Positions 1 through 5,231 of a stretch of 10,365 nucleotides of DNA are shown piece by piece. Position 1 is the stretch's first letter. Every line of letters begins with the position of its first letter. Source of the DNA: Clostridia bacterium (GTDB taxonomy: Bacteria; Bacillota; Clostridia; Oscillospirales; CAG-272); assembly GCA_017520365.1 (NCBI GenBank), contig JAFXFQ010000018.1, positions 1 through 10,365 on the forward strand. Direction: 5' to 3'. The position numbers were made by a program, and so were the translations under genes. Below the pieces are notes generated by a model. The model had not been told where the DNA came from, did not search any database, and was given only the letters and a program-made list of their open reading frames with translations.

Positions 1-123
1 ACATATATGAATCCCGGAAGCATCTCTATCCCCAAAGAAAATTCTCCCCACAGCTATATGATCTATGAAAACGGAGCTTTTTTCTGGAAGGATCTTGACG
101 GTACTGTTTATATGAACTATTAA
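1..123 (+). CDS. yfcE: YfcE/MJ0936-family phosphodiesterase, C-terminal end only
   Basis: The first 40 codons of the window are open and end in TAA at 121-123. The residues include NPGSISIPKENSPHSYMIYE and the tail KDLDGTVYMNY. The NPGS-x-S-x-P-K segment followed by SY-x-x-Y is the usual C-terminal signature of the small YfcE-type calcineurin-like phosphoesterases, which hydrolyse phosphodiesters using a two-metal site. The metal-binding His/Asp/Asn motifs lie upstream of the window and cannot be checked. The stop codon overlaps the ribosome binding site of the next gene, with only 10 bases to its ATG, so the two are probably cotranscribed. The family call is from memory of the motif; exact substrate is unknown. 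Confidence 0.75.
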   Translation, partial: TYMNPGSISIPKENSPHSYMIYENGAFFWKDLDGTVYMNY

Positions 124-133
124 GGAGAAAACT

Positions 134-1267
134 ATGCTTAAAATCGGAATCGTTGGAGTTCGCGGCTTTTCAATCGTTGGCGCCGTTAAGGCTATGCCGG
201 AGGAGGCCTGCATCACCGCAATGTGCGACCTCTCAGAGGAAGCACTGGAAAGAGCAAAGAAGGAGATCGGTCTTAATGACAGCCAATGCTATCGCATTTA
301 CGAGGATATGCTGAAGAATGCGGATATTGATGCCGTTGTTATTTCCACACCAATGCACTGCCACGTGCCTCAGGCAATCGAAGCCCTGCAGGCAGGCAAG
401 CACGTTATGTGCGAGGTAACTGCAGCCGTTACCATGGATGAGCTTTGGTGGCTCATTGAGGAGGTAGAGCGAAACGGCAAGATCTATATGTTCGCGGAGA
501 ATTATTGCTATATGCCCGAGTCACAGCTCATTCGCGCTATGACAAAGGCCGGACTTTTCGGTGAAATATACTACGGCGAGGGCGAATACACTCACGACTG
601 CAGAGAACTTACCTGCTATGAAGGCCACCGCACCTGGCGCCACTATTGGCAGATGGGCACCAGAGGAGCATTCTACCCCACCCATTCCCTGGGTCCCGTT
701 ATGCAGTGCTTTGACGATGACAGAATAGTTGAGATATCCTGCTTTTCTCCCGGAAATCATAACGACTGCGGACTGCGGGGCGACGATCTCACCCAAACTC
801 TGTGCCGTCTTGAGAGTGGAAAGCTCGTCAAGGTGAGAGTTGACACCATCTCTCCTCGTCCCCATTGTATGACCTATTATTCCATTCAGGGAACGAAGGG
901 CTGCTACGAGGCGGCCCGCGGTCTGGGGGACGTTGCAAAGGTAGCCGTTGCTACTGAGGACAATCCCAAGGGCTTCGATACATGGGTGCCCCTTTCCAAC
1001 TTCAATCACCTTCTCCCCGAGCGATACAAGGAGAAGAGCGAGATCGCAGAAAAGGCAGGTCACGGCGGCGGAGATTATTATATCGTTGCAGACTTTATAG
1101 AGGCCTGCAAGACAGGCGTTCAGCCCGAGCTGAACGTGTATAAGGCTGCGGAGTGGACCGCTGTCGGCCTTCTTTCCTCCCTTTCCGTCACAAACGGTGG
1201 CAGAGCTATGGAGATACCCGACTTCAGAAAAAATATGCCTTACAGCGAAAAGAAGATAAAATTGTGA
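134..1267 (+). CDS. Gfo/Idh/MocA-fold NAD(P)-binding protein, GH109-like active-site motifs
   Basis: A 377-residue protein of usual length for the family. Residues 1-125 form the Rossmann domain, with MLKIGIVGVRG at the dinucleotide loop and STPMHCHVPQA at 71-81. Residues from about 130 form the alpha/beta C-terminal domain. ATG at 134 follows a good site (AAGGAGAAAA) that overlaps the stop of the preceding gene. Ordinary Gfo/Idh/MocA dehydrogenases carry an EKP motif whose lysine acts in catalysis. Here that position reads C93-E94-V95-T96-A-A, so the lysine is absent. Residues 179-189 read AFYPTHSLGPV, with a YPTH-x-LGP signature and H184. Both traits recall the NAD-dependent glycosidase branch (GH109-like) of this fold. 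No signal peptide is seen, so the protein should be cytoplasmic. I infer a sugar or glycoside as substrate; dehydrogenase versus glycosidase activity cannot be settled here. Confidence 0.85.
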   Translation: MLKIGIVGVRGFSIVGAVKAMPEEACITAMCDLSEEALERAKKEIGLNDSQCYRIYEDMLKNADIDAVVISTPMHCHVPQAIEALQAGKHVMCEVTAAVTMDELWWLIEEVERNGKIYMFAENYCYMPESQLIRAMTKAGLFGEIYYGEGEYTHDCRELTCYEGHRTWRHYWQMGTRGAFYPTHSLGPVMQCFDDDRIVEISCFSPGNHNDCGLRGDDLTQTLCRLESGKLVKVRVDTISPRPHCMTYYSIQGTKGCYEAARGLGDVAKVAVATEDNPKGFDTWVPLSNFNHLLPERYKEKSEIAEKAGHGGGDYYIVADFIEACKTGVQPELNVYKAAEWTAVGLLSSLSVTNGGRAMEIPDFRKNMPYSEKKIKL

Positions 1268-1294
1268 TTCAAACCGTCAAAGGGCGGTTTGAAT
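1267..1294 (+). repeat. 10-bp-stem hairpin just after the Gfo/Idh/MocA gene
   Basis: ATTCAAACCG (1267-1276) pairs perfectly with CGGTTTGAAT (1285-1294) across an 8-base loop. It starts at the last base of the stop codon. There is no T-run after it, so it is not a classic intrinsic terminator; it may protect the mRNA 3' end or act together with the next hairpin. Confidence 0.6.
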
Positions 1295-1311
1295 AGGGAT
1301 ATGTGCAAAAT

Positions 1312-1346
1312 TCGGCAGAGATATTGTTTTCTCTGCCGATTTGTGT
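1312..1346 (+). terminator. Probable terminator hairpin before the transposase gene
   Basis: TCGGCAGAG (1312-1320) pairs with CTCTGCCGA (1331-1339) over a 10-base loop, followed by TTTGTGTT, a weak T-rich tail. It lies between the Gfo/Idh/MocA gene and the transposase and plausibly ends the upstream transcript. An ATG at 1303 lies upstream of this hairpin in the transposase frame, which argues against that ATG being the true start. Confidence 0.45.
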
Positions 1347-1352
1347 TATAAA
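1324..1352 (+). promoter_or_regulatory. Weak candidate promoter for the transposase gene
   Basis: TTGTTT (1324-1329) and TATAAA (1347-1352) are separated by 17 bases. The -10 is 5/6 to consensus, the -35 only 3/6. The elements overlap the preceding hairpin, and the expected start of transcription would leave a very short leader before the ATG at 1369, so this is tentative. Confidence 0.25.
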
Positions 1353-1368
1353 GGTGTTGGTGATAAAA

Positions 1369-1887
1369 ATGGATAATAAAATGAAATTTCCAAACAGAAA
1401 GCATCCTCGTTTAAATAAATTTGATTATAGTTCTACCGGTGCATATTATGTAACAATATGCACACAAGACAGACGATGCCTATTGTCTCGCATCGTAGGG
1501 CGGGGGCTTGCTCCCGCCAAAACAAACGGCATAGAATATACTATATTCGGAGAGATAGCAAAACAGCAATTACTCTCCCTTGAACTAAGATACCCATTTC
1601 TTTCTATTGACCAATACGTAATTATGCCAAATCATATCCATGCCATCATGATCTTAAAAGGCGGGGCGGCGGGAGCACGCCCCCGCCCTACAATCATAGA
1701 TATTGTTTGTGCGTATAAATCATTGACAACAATTGAATGTAAAAAGAATGGTTTATCAAGCAAATTATTTCAAAGCTCTTTTTACGAGCATATTATTCGG
1801 GGACGAGAAGATTATGACGAAATAAGAAAGTATATCCACGAAAATCCAATGCGATGGTACTATGACGAACTATATACAGAGGAATAG
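1369..1887 (+). CDS. REP-associated tyrosine transposase (RAYT, Y1/HUH family)
   Basis: A 172-residue protein. The N-terminus RKHPRLNKFDYSSTGAYYVT followed by ICTQDR is the usual RAYT opening. The HUH metal motif is PNHIH (H89, H91), and the C-terminal FYEHIIR...YIHENP region carries the candidate nucleophile Tyr155. These single-strand DNA transposases act on REP palindromes. I chose ATG 1369 over the in-frame ATG at 1303 because family homology begins at residue 5-10 of this form, and the earlier start would translate a terminator-like hairpin. A short GGTG lies 6 bases upstream. Two REP-like units lie inside the frame, encoding residues 42-50 (IVGRGLAPA) and 100-108 (AAGARPRPT), both in variable loops flanking the HUH strand. 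The catalytic motifs are intact, so the enzyme could still be active. AT-rich apart from the two units, unlike the flanking housekeeping genes. Confidence 0.88.
   Translation: MDNKMKFPNRKHPRLNKFDYSSTGAYYVTICTQDRRCLLSRIVGRGLAPAKTNGIEYTIFGEIAKQQLLSLELRYPFLSIDQYVIMPNHIHAIMILKGGAAGARPRPTIIDIVCAYKSLTTIECKKNGLSSKLFQSSFYEHIIRGREDYDEIRKYIHENPMRWYYDELYTEE
1494..1518 (+). repeat. REP-like palindromic unit A, inside the transposase gene
   Basis: A 25-base GC-rich unit beginning CGTAGGGCGGGGGCTTGC and ending CCCGCC. It forms a GGCGGG/CCCGCC hairpin. It stands out from the AT-rich gene around it and is nearly identical (23/25) to the reverse complement of unit B at 1668-1692. Confidence 0.75.
1668..1692 (-). 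repeat. REP-like palindromic unit B, inside the transposase gene, inverted
   Basis: Read on the - strand it begins TGTAGGGCGGGGGCGTGC and ends CCCGCC, differing from unit A at two positions. With unit A it makes a 25-bp inverted repeat with a 149-base spacer wholly within the transposase frame. Confidence 0.75.
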
Positions 1888-1922
1888 CCGACAAACTTAA
1901 TTAAATGAGGTAAAGCCAACAT

Positions 1923-2546
1923 ATGAAGAACATTCAGCAGCATTATATTGACTACGTTATGGATTTTGCAAAAGAGAATAGGATTCATATTTGGTTAAGC
2001 GGTTCTTTCTTACACAAAACCTCAACAGCTTTTTCTGATGTAGATATAAGTGCCTTTTGTAACGCAGAACTATTAAAAAAGCTGATTTACGGTTACGGTA
2101 ATCCTGTATATATATCATATACACAAAACCCATTAGGTCTGCTTATTGTTATCTACGAAAACGGAGTAGCCGTGGATTTAGAAGTAATCGAAGGAATAGA
2201 AATTTCAGACGGTGTTTTTTTCCACACTGATGATATTAAAACATACCACTACAATAGAAACGAAAAACTATGCAAACAGTTTTCTTTAAATAACGATATT
2301 CACTACCAAACAGCCCGTTTGTTTCATCGCAGTTTAATAAAGTTTTTATCCGGCAAGTATGAGATGGGCGCAAGTATCGCCAACGAGATCGCTGTATTTC
2401 ACAATTGCAACGCATATGTTAATAAAACCAATTATAAGGATGGAATCATCTATCTTTTGAAATCATTTAATGAACAATATCCATTACCAATAGACTACCT
2501 CTATATATTATGGAAATTGATAGAAAATTTGGATGAACCGAATTGA
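1923..2546 (+). CDS. Nucleotidyltransferase-fold protein of unknown substrate
   Basis: A 207-residue protein. Residues 24-42 read WLSGSFLHKTSTAFSDVDI, matching the polymerase-beta-type nucleotidyltransferase signature GS-x10-D-x-D (G27, S28, D39, D41). The third carboxylate is probably D85 in VAVDLEVIE. Residues 120-205 look helical and could form a substrate-binding domain, as in aminoglycoside or other small-molecule nucleotidyltransferases. ATG 1923 is preceded by GAGG at 1907-1910, a slightly long 12-base spacing. The gene starts 35 bases after the transposase stop and may share its transcript. It is clearly AT-rich compared with icd or dnaX, suggesting acquisition with the transposase block. 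No partner HEPN/MNT toxin gene is adjacent. Resistance enzyme, MNT-type protein and other roles all remain open. Confidence 0.7.
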   Translation: MKNIQQHYIDYVMDFAKENRIHIWLSGSFLHKTSTAFSDVDISAFCNAELLKKLIYGYGNPVYISYTQNPLGLLIVIYENGVAVDLEVIEGIEISDGVFFHTDDIKTYHYNRNEKLCKQFSLNNDIHYQTARLFHRSLIKFLSGKYEMGASIANEIAVFHNCNAYVNKTNYKDGIIYLLKSFNEQYPLPIDYLYILWKLIENLDEPN

Positions 2547-2582
2547 TCTTTTTTGGCAAATAGATCCGTTTTTTCTATCAAT
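2516..2582. repeat. 12-bp inverted repeat at the end of the nucleotidyltransferase gene
   Basis: ATTGATAGAAAA (2516-2527) is perfectly complementary to TTTTCTATCAAT (2571-2582). The left arm lies in the last codons of the gene and the right arm downstream. The 43-base spacer makes it a poor terminator; chance or a remnant insertion boundary are alternatives. Confidence 0.35.
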
Positions 2583-2633
2583 ACAAAAGCGCAACATACC
2601 AGACTCTGAAAAAGATTTGATTTTTTTATTTGC

Positions 2634-2658
2634 GGCGCCATCAAGCCCCCACCCTACA
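2634..2658 (-). repeat. REP-like unit C
   Basis: On the - strand this reads TGTAGGGTGGGGGCTTGATG then GCGCC, matching unit A at 20 of 25 positions. It lies between the nucleotidyltransferase gene and the terminator shared with icd, marking the right side of the AT-rich block. Confidence 0.55.
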
Positions 2659-2678
2659 ATAAAACACAACGTATGCAC

Positions 2679-2708
2679 AAAAAAGCACCCGAATTCGGGT
2701 GCTTTTTT
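2679..2708. terminator. Perfect palindromic bidirectional terminator
   Basis: A 30-bp perfect palindrome: AAAAAAGCACCCGAA and its exact complement TTCGGGTGCTTTTTT. The GC-rich stem GCACCCGAA is flanked by an A-run and a T-run of six, so it gives a stem followed by U6 in either direction. It begins two bases beyond the icd stop codon on the - strand and should also stop + strand transcription from the accessory block. A textbook intrinsic terminator for convergent genes. Confidence 0.92.
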
Positions 2709-2709
2709 C

Positions 2710-3912
2710 TTATGCTTCATAGCGTTTTGCAATTTCCTTAAGGAACGTCTCAGTATCAACTGCCTGCTTGTTTTCAAGAGTGCACATCATGGAAAGGTTA
2801 CGGTCCATAATGCCGTCCTCCATAGTCTTGATGCAGGCCGCCTCCATCTTGTCTGCGTACTCGCAAAGCTGGGGGATAGAGTCAAGCTCGCCGCGCTTGC
2901 GGAATGCGCCTGTCCACGCGAAAATGGTCGCGATGGGGTTTGTGGAGGTCTTTTCGCCCTTTAAGTGCTTATAGTAGTGTCTTGTTACGGTACCGTGTGC
3001 CGCCTCATACTCGTACTTTCCGTCGGGAGATACGAGAACGCTGGTCATAAGGCCGAGAGAGCCGTATGCGGTTGCAAGCATATCGGACATAACGTCGCCA
3101 TCGTAGTTCTTGCAGGCCCAGATATAGCCGCCCTCTGAGCGGATAACTCTTGCCACCGCATCGTCGATGAGGGTATAGAAATAGCTGATCCCCGCACGCT
3201 GGAAGGCCTCCCGGTATTCCTGCTCATAGATCTCTGCAAAAATATCCTTGAAGCGGTGATCATAGGTCTTTGAGATAGTATCCTTAGTTGCAAACCAGAG
3301 GTCCTGCTTTGTATCAAGAGCATAATTAAAGCAGGTGCGTGCAAAGCTTGCGATGGACGCATCTGTGTTATGAACGCCCTGGATGATACCGTCACCCTTG
3401 AAATTGTGGATGGTCTGTCTCTGCTCTGTTCCGTCGGGAGCTGTTACAACAAGCTCTGCCTTGCATCCCTCTGAAACCTTCATCTCGGTGTTCTTATAGA
3501 TATCTCCGTATGCGTGACGGGCGATGGTGATGGGCTTTGTCCAAGTGGGGATATACGTAGAGATACCCTTTACAAGGATGGGAGCGCGGAAAACTGTACC
3601 GTCAAGGATAGCACGGATAGTGCCGTTGGGACTCTTCCACATCTCTTTCAGGTTATATTCTGTCATTCTCTGGGCGTTGGGAGTGATGGTCGCGCACTTT
3701 ACTGCAACGCCAAGTCTCTTAGTTGCCTCCGCGGAATCAACCGTTACCTGATCGTCAGTCTCGTTACGGTGAACGAGGCCAAGATCGTAATACTCAGTCT
3801 TGAGGTCGATATAGGGGTTGATAAGGATGTCCTTTATCATCTGCCAGATAATTCTGGTCATCTCGTCGCCGTCCATCTCGACGAGGGGTGTTTTCATCTG
3901 AATCTTTGCCAT
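2710..3912 (-). CDS. icd: NADP-dependent isocitrate dehydrogenase (eukaryote-like IDH1/2 subfamily)
   Basis: A 400-residue protein that oxidises and decarboxylates isocitrate to 2-oxoglutarate with NADP. It aligns through its length with the human IDH1-type subfamily rather than with E. coli Icd. Substrate residues are S94, N96, R100 and R109 (in SPNGTIR and LDGTVFR), R132 and Y139 (ARHAYGDIY). Metal aspartates are D250, D273 and D277 in LIDD and NYDGDVMSD. R311-H312 in HGTVTRH mark NADP preference. All expected catalytic residues are present. The ATG at 3912 follows AGAAAGGA on the - strand, about 6 bases away. Transcription ends at the palindrome directly after the stop. No aconitase or citrate synthase gene lies nearby. 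It probably supplies 2-oxoglutarate for glutamate synthesis, and NADPH, in an anaerobe with an incomplete TCA cycle; that role is inferred. Confidence 0.96.
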   Translation of the reverse strand: MAKIQMKTPLVEMDGDEMTRIIWQMIKDILINPYIDLKTEYYDLGLVHRNETDDQVTVDSAEATKRLGVAVKCATITPNAQRMTEYNLKEMWKSPNGTIRAILDGTVFRAPILVKGISTYIPTWTKPITIARHAYGDIYKNTEMKVSEGCKAELVVTAPDGTEQRQTIHNFKGDGIIQGVHNTDASIASFARTCFNYALDTKQDLWFATKDTISKTYDHRFKDIFAEIYEQEYREAFQRAGISYFYTLIDDAVARVIRSEGGYIWACKNYDGDVMSDMLATAYGSLGLMTSVLVSPDGKYEYEAAHGTVTRHYYKHLKGEKTSTNPIATIFAWTGAFRKRGELDSIPQLCEYADKMEAACIKTMEDGIMDRNLSMMCTLENKQAVDTETFLKEIAKRYEA

Positions 3913-3948
3913 TGTTTTTTCCTTTCTGCTTACAAGCCTTTTGCTATA

Positions 3949-4160
3949 CTGTTATTTTTTCGCCCACAAGCGGTGGGCGACCAAAGGTTCCCTTTGGAAT
4001 CCGGAAAGGCAAAAGGCGTTTCGCCTCTGCGGAGGCGACTTAAGGCTCTGCCTTAAGAAACCGCAACCTTTTGAAAAAGGTTGACGAAAACTTCAAAAAA
4101 ATTACGTTTTTAAAGTTTTTTGAAGGTGCGGAAACTTTTCTTCAAAAAAGTTTCTGCGTT
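3949..4160. repeat. Chain of seven adjacent hairpins between recR and icd
   Basis: This gene-free stretch is almost wholly made of perfect short stem-loops. CGCCCAC/GTGGGCG at 3961-3979; CCAAAGG/CCTTTGG at 3981-3997; AGGCG/CGCCT at 4014-4026, which competes with CGCCTC/GAGGCG at 4022-4037; CTTAAGGC/GCCTTAAG at 4039-4057; CAACCTTT/AAAGGTTG at 4064-4083; CTTCAAAAAA/TTTTTTGAAG at 4091-4125; GAAACTTTT/AAAAGTTTC at 4131-4154. Stems are GC-rich near icd and AT-rich near recR. I believe similar chains recur in Clostridia genomes as an interspersed repeat, but could not check. On the - strand some of the AT-rich stems could help end the recR transcript. No open frame of note is present. Confidence 0.8.
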
Positions 4161-4161
4161 A

Positions 4162-4761
4162 TCACTCAATATTATATCTTCCTTCAAGAGCTCTTCTGAG
4201 GGTCAGCTCGTCGGCATATTCAAGGTCGCCGCCTACCGGCACGCCGTTTGCGATCCTCGTTACCTTGACACCGAGAGGAGATATGAGCTTTGAGAGATAC
4301 ATTGCGGTGGTCTCTCCCTCGGGGGTGGGGTCTGTAGCAAGAATGACCTCCTTCACGGTTCCGTCAAGACGGGAAAGAAGGTCCTTCACCGTCAACTTGT
4401 CGGGGCCGATACCCTTCATAGGGGAGATAACTCCGTGAAGCACGTGGTAAAGGCCCTTATACTCACGAACCTTTTCCACAGCCATTGCGGCACGGTAATC
4501 CTCTACCACGCAGATAGTGGTTCTGTCGCGGCTCTCGTTTGAGCAAATGGGGCACACCTCGGTAGAGGAGAGACCCTTGCAAACCCTGCAAAAGCACACC
4601 TCGGTCTTGGCTGCGATCAGCGCCTGGGCAAAATCCCTTACCTCCTCCTCGTTCATATCAAGAACAGAGAAGGCGTGGCGCATTGCAGTTTTCTTTCCGA
4701 TACCGCCGAGCCGGCGGAACATATCGGAAAGCCGCTCGATCTGCTCGGGATAGTCTGCCAT
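4162..4761 (-). CDS. recR: Recombination protein RecR
   Basis: A 199-residue protein, the standard RecR length. It works with RecO, and RecF where present, to load RecA onto SSB-coated single-stranded DNA during gap repair. Visible parts are the helix-hairpin-helix around residues 15-30 (RLGGIGKKTAMRHAF), the four-cysteine zinc site C58-x2-C61 / C70-x2-C73, and the Toprim domain from about 81, with E87 in VVEDY and ATDPTPEGE at 142-150. The C-terminal Walker-B-like region ends ANGVPVGGDLEYADELTLRR, as in the family. Start ATG 4761 lies one base past the ybaB stop and has no evident Shine-Dalgarno, so translation is probably coupled to ybaB. Third gene of dnaX-ybaB-recR, the conserved Firmicutes order. 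Confidence 0.97.
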   Translation of the reverse strand: MADYPEQIERLSDMFRRLGGIGKKTAMRHAFSVLDMNEEEVRDFAQALIAAKTEVCFCRVCKGLSSTEVCPICSNESRDRTTICVVEDYRAAMAVEKVREYKGLYHVLHGVISPMKGIGPDKLTVKDLLSRLDGTVKEVILATDPTPEGETTAMYLSKLISPLGVKVTRIANGVPVGGDLEYADELTLRRALEGRYNIE

Positions 4762-4762
4762 A

Positions 4763-5125
4763 TCAGAAAAGTCCGGGCATACCGAGGCCGCCCATATTCA
4801 GGTTGCCTGTGATCTTACCCATCTCATTGCTGTTGGTCTCGTTAACTGTCTTGATAGCCTCGTTTACCGCTGCGGTAAGGATATCCTGAAGTGTTTCAAC
4901 GTCATCGGGGTCAACAACGTCAGGATCGATCTCGATGTTGGAAACCTCAAGCTTACCGTTGATCTTTACGCAAACGGCACCGCCGCCTGCCTTGACCTCA
5001 TACTCTCTTGCGTCGAGATCCTCCTGGAGGGCTGCCATATCCTCCTGCATCTTCTGAGCCTGCTTGATCATGCTCTGCATATTTCCGGGGCCGCCGCCGC
5101 GACCCTGAGGGAGTCTGGATTTCAT
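4763..5125 (-). CDS. ybaB: YbaB/EbfC family nucleoid-associated protein
   Basis: A 120-residue DNA-binding protein of the YbaB/EbfC family. Members form tweezer-like dimers and are almost always encoded between dnaX and recR. Residues 1-15 are Gly/Arg-rich (SRLPQGRGGGPGN); then come the long MQSMIKQAQKMQEDM helix and the strands carrying GGGAVCVKINGKLEV and EIDPDVVDP. The C-terminus is the usual Gly/Met-rich tail (GNLNMGGLGMPGLF). I chose ATG 5125 because AAAGGAG sits 8 bases upstream (5134-5140). An in-frame ATG at 5173 would add 16 non-family residues and lies inside a hairpin. The stop is followed after one base by the recR start. Confidence 0.94.
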   Translation of the reverse strand: MKSRLPQGRGGGPGNMQSMIKQAQKMQEDMAALQEDLDAREYEVKAGGGAVCVKINGKLEVSNIEIDPDVVDPDDVETLQDILTAAVNEAIKTVNETNSNEMGKITGNLNMGGLGMPGLF

Positions 5126-5161
5126 ATGTATTTCTCCTTTGTAATTATTCTTATATAATTC

Positions 5162-5183
5162 CGTTTCCGACAAAGCGGAAACG
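5162..5183. repeat. 8-bp-stem hairpin in the dnaX-ybaB gap
   Basis: CGTTTCCG (5162-5169) pairs with CGGAAACG (5176-5183) over a 6-base loop. It lies upstream of the ybaB ribosome binding site in the operon transcript and is not followed by a T-run on the - strand, so it is not a normal terminator. It may be an mRNA processing or stability element. Confidence 0.6.
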
Positions 5184-5210
5184 TACCTTTTCTCTATTAT
5201 TTTTTCACTC

Positions 5211-5230
5211 GACGGTGAATATTCACCGTC
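5211..5230. repeat. 20-bp perfect palindrome directly after dnaX
   Basis: GACGGTGAAT followed by its exact complement ATTCACCGTC, one base beyond the dnaX stop. On the - strand it is followed by GAGTGAAAAAATAATAG (A-rich, not T-rich), so it would not terminate dnaX transcription efficiently. On the + strand a T-run precedes it. It may separate dnaX from ybaB in the mRNA or be part of a dispersed hairpin repeat. Confidence 0.6.
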
Positions 5231-5231
5231 G

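Noticed and set aside
521..1063. 180-codon open frame on the - strand inside the Gfo/Idh/MocA gene
   Set aside because: Lies wholly opposite a well-supported gene, has no recognisable motifs and looks like the antisense shadow of codon-biased sequence.
1303..1368. N-terminal extension of the transposase from ATG 1303
   Set aside because: It would translate through a terminator-like hairpin, has no family similarity and no ribosome binding site; ATG 1369 fits the family start.
2533..2964. 143-codon + strand open frame across the icd terminator
   Set aside because: It reads through a perfect intrinsic terminator and the antisense of icd.
3920..3960. Promoter for icd
   Set aside because: TATAGC with a TTGTGG 15 bases upstream is off in spacing and sequence; not strong enough to report as a feature.
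3961..4154. CRISPR array or attC-like array
   Set aside because: The hairpins differ in sequence and there are no constant repeats with equal-length spacers, nor integron-type core sites.
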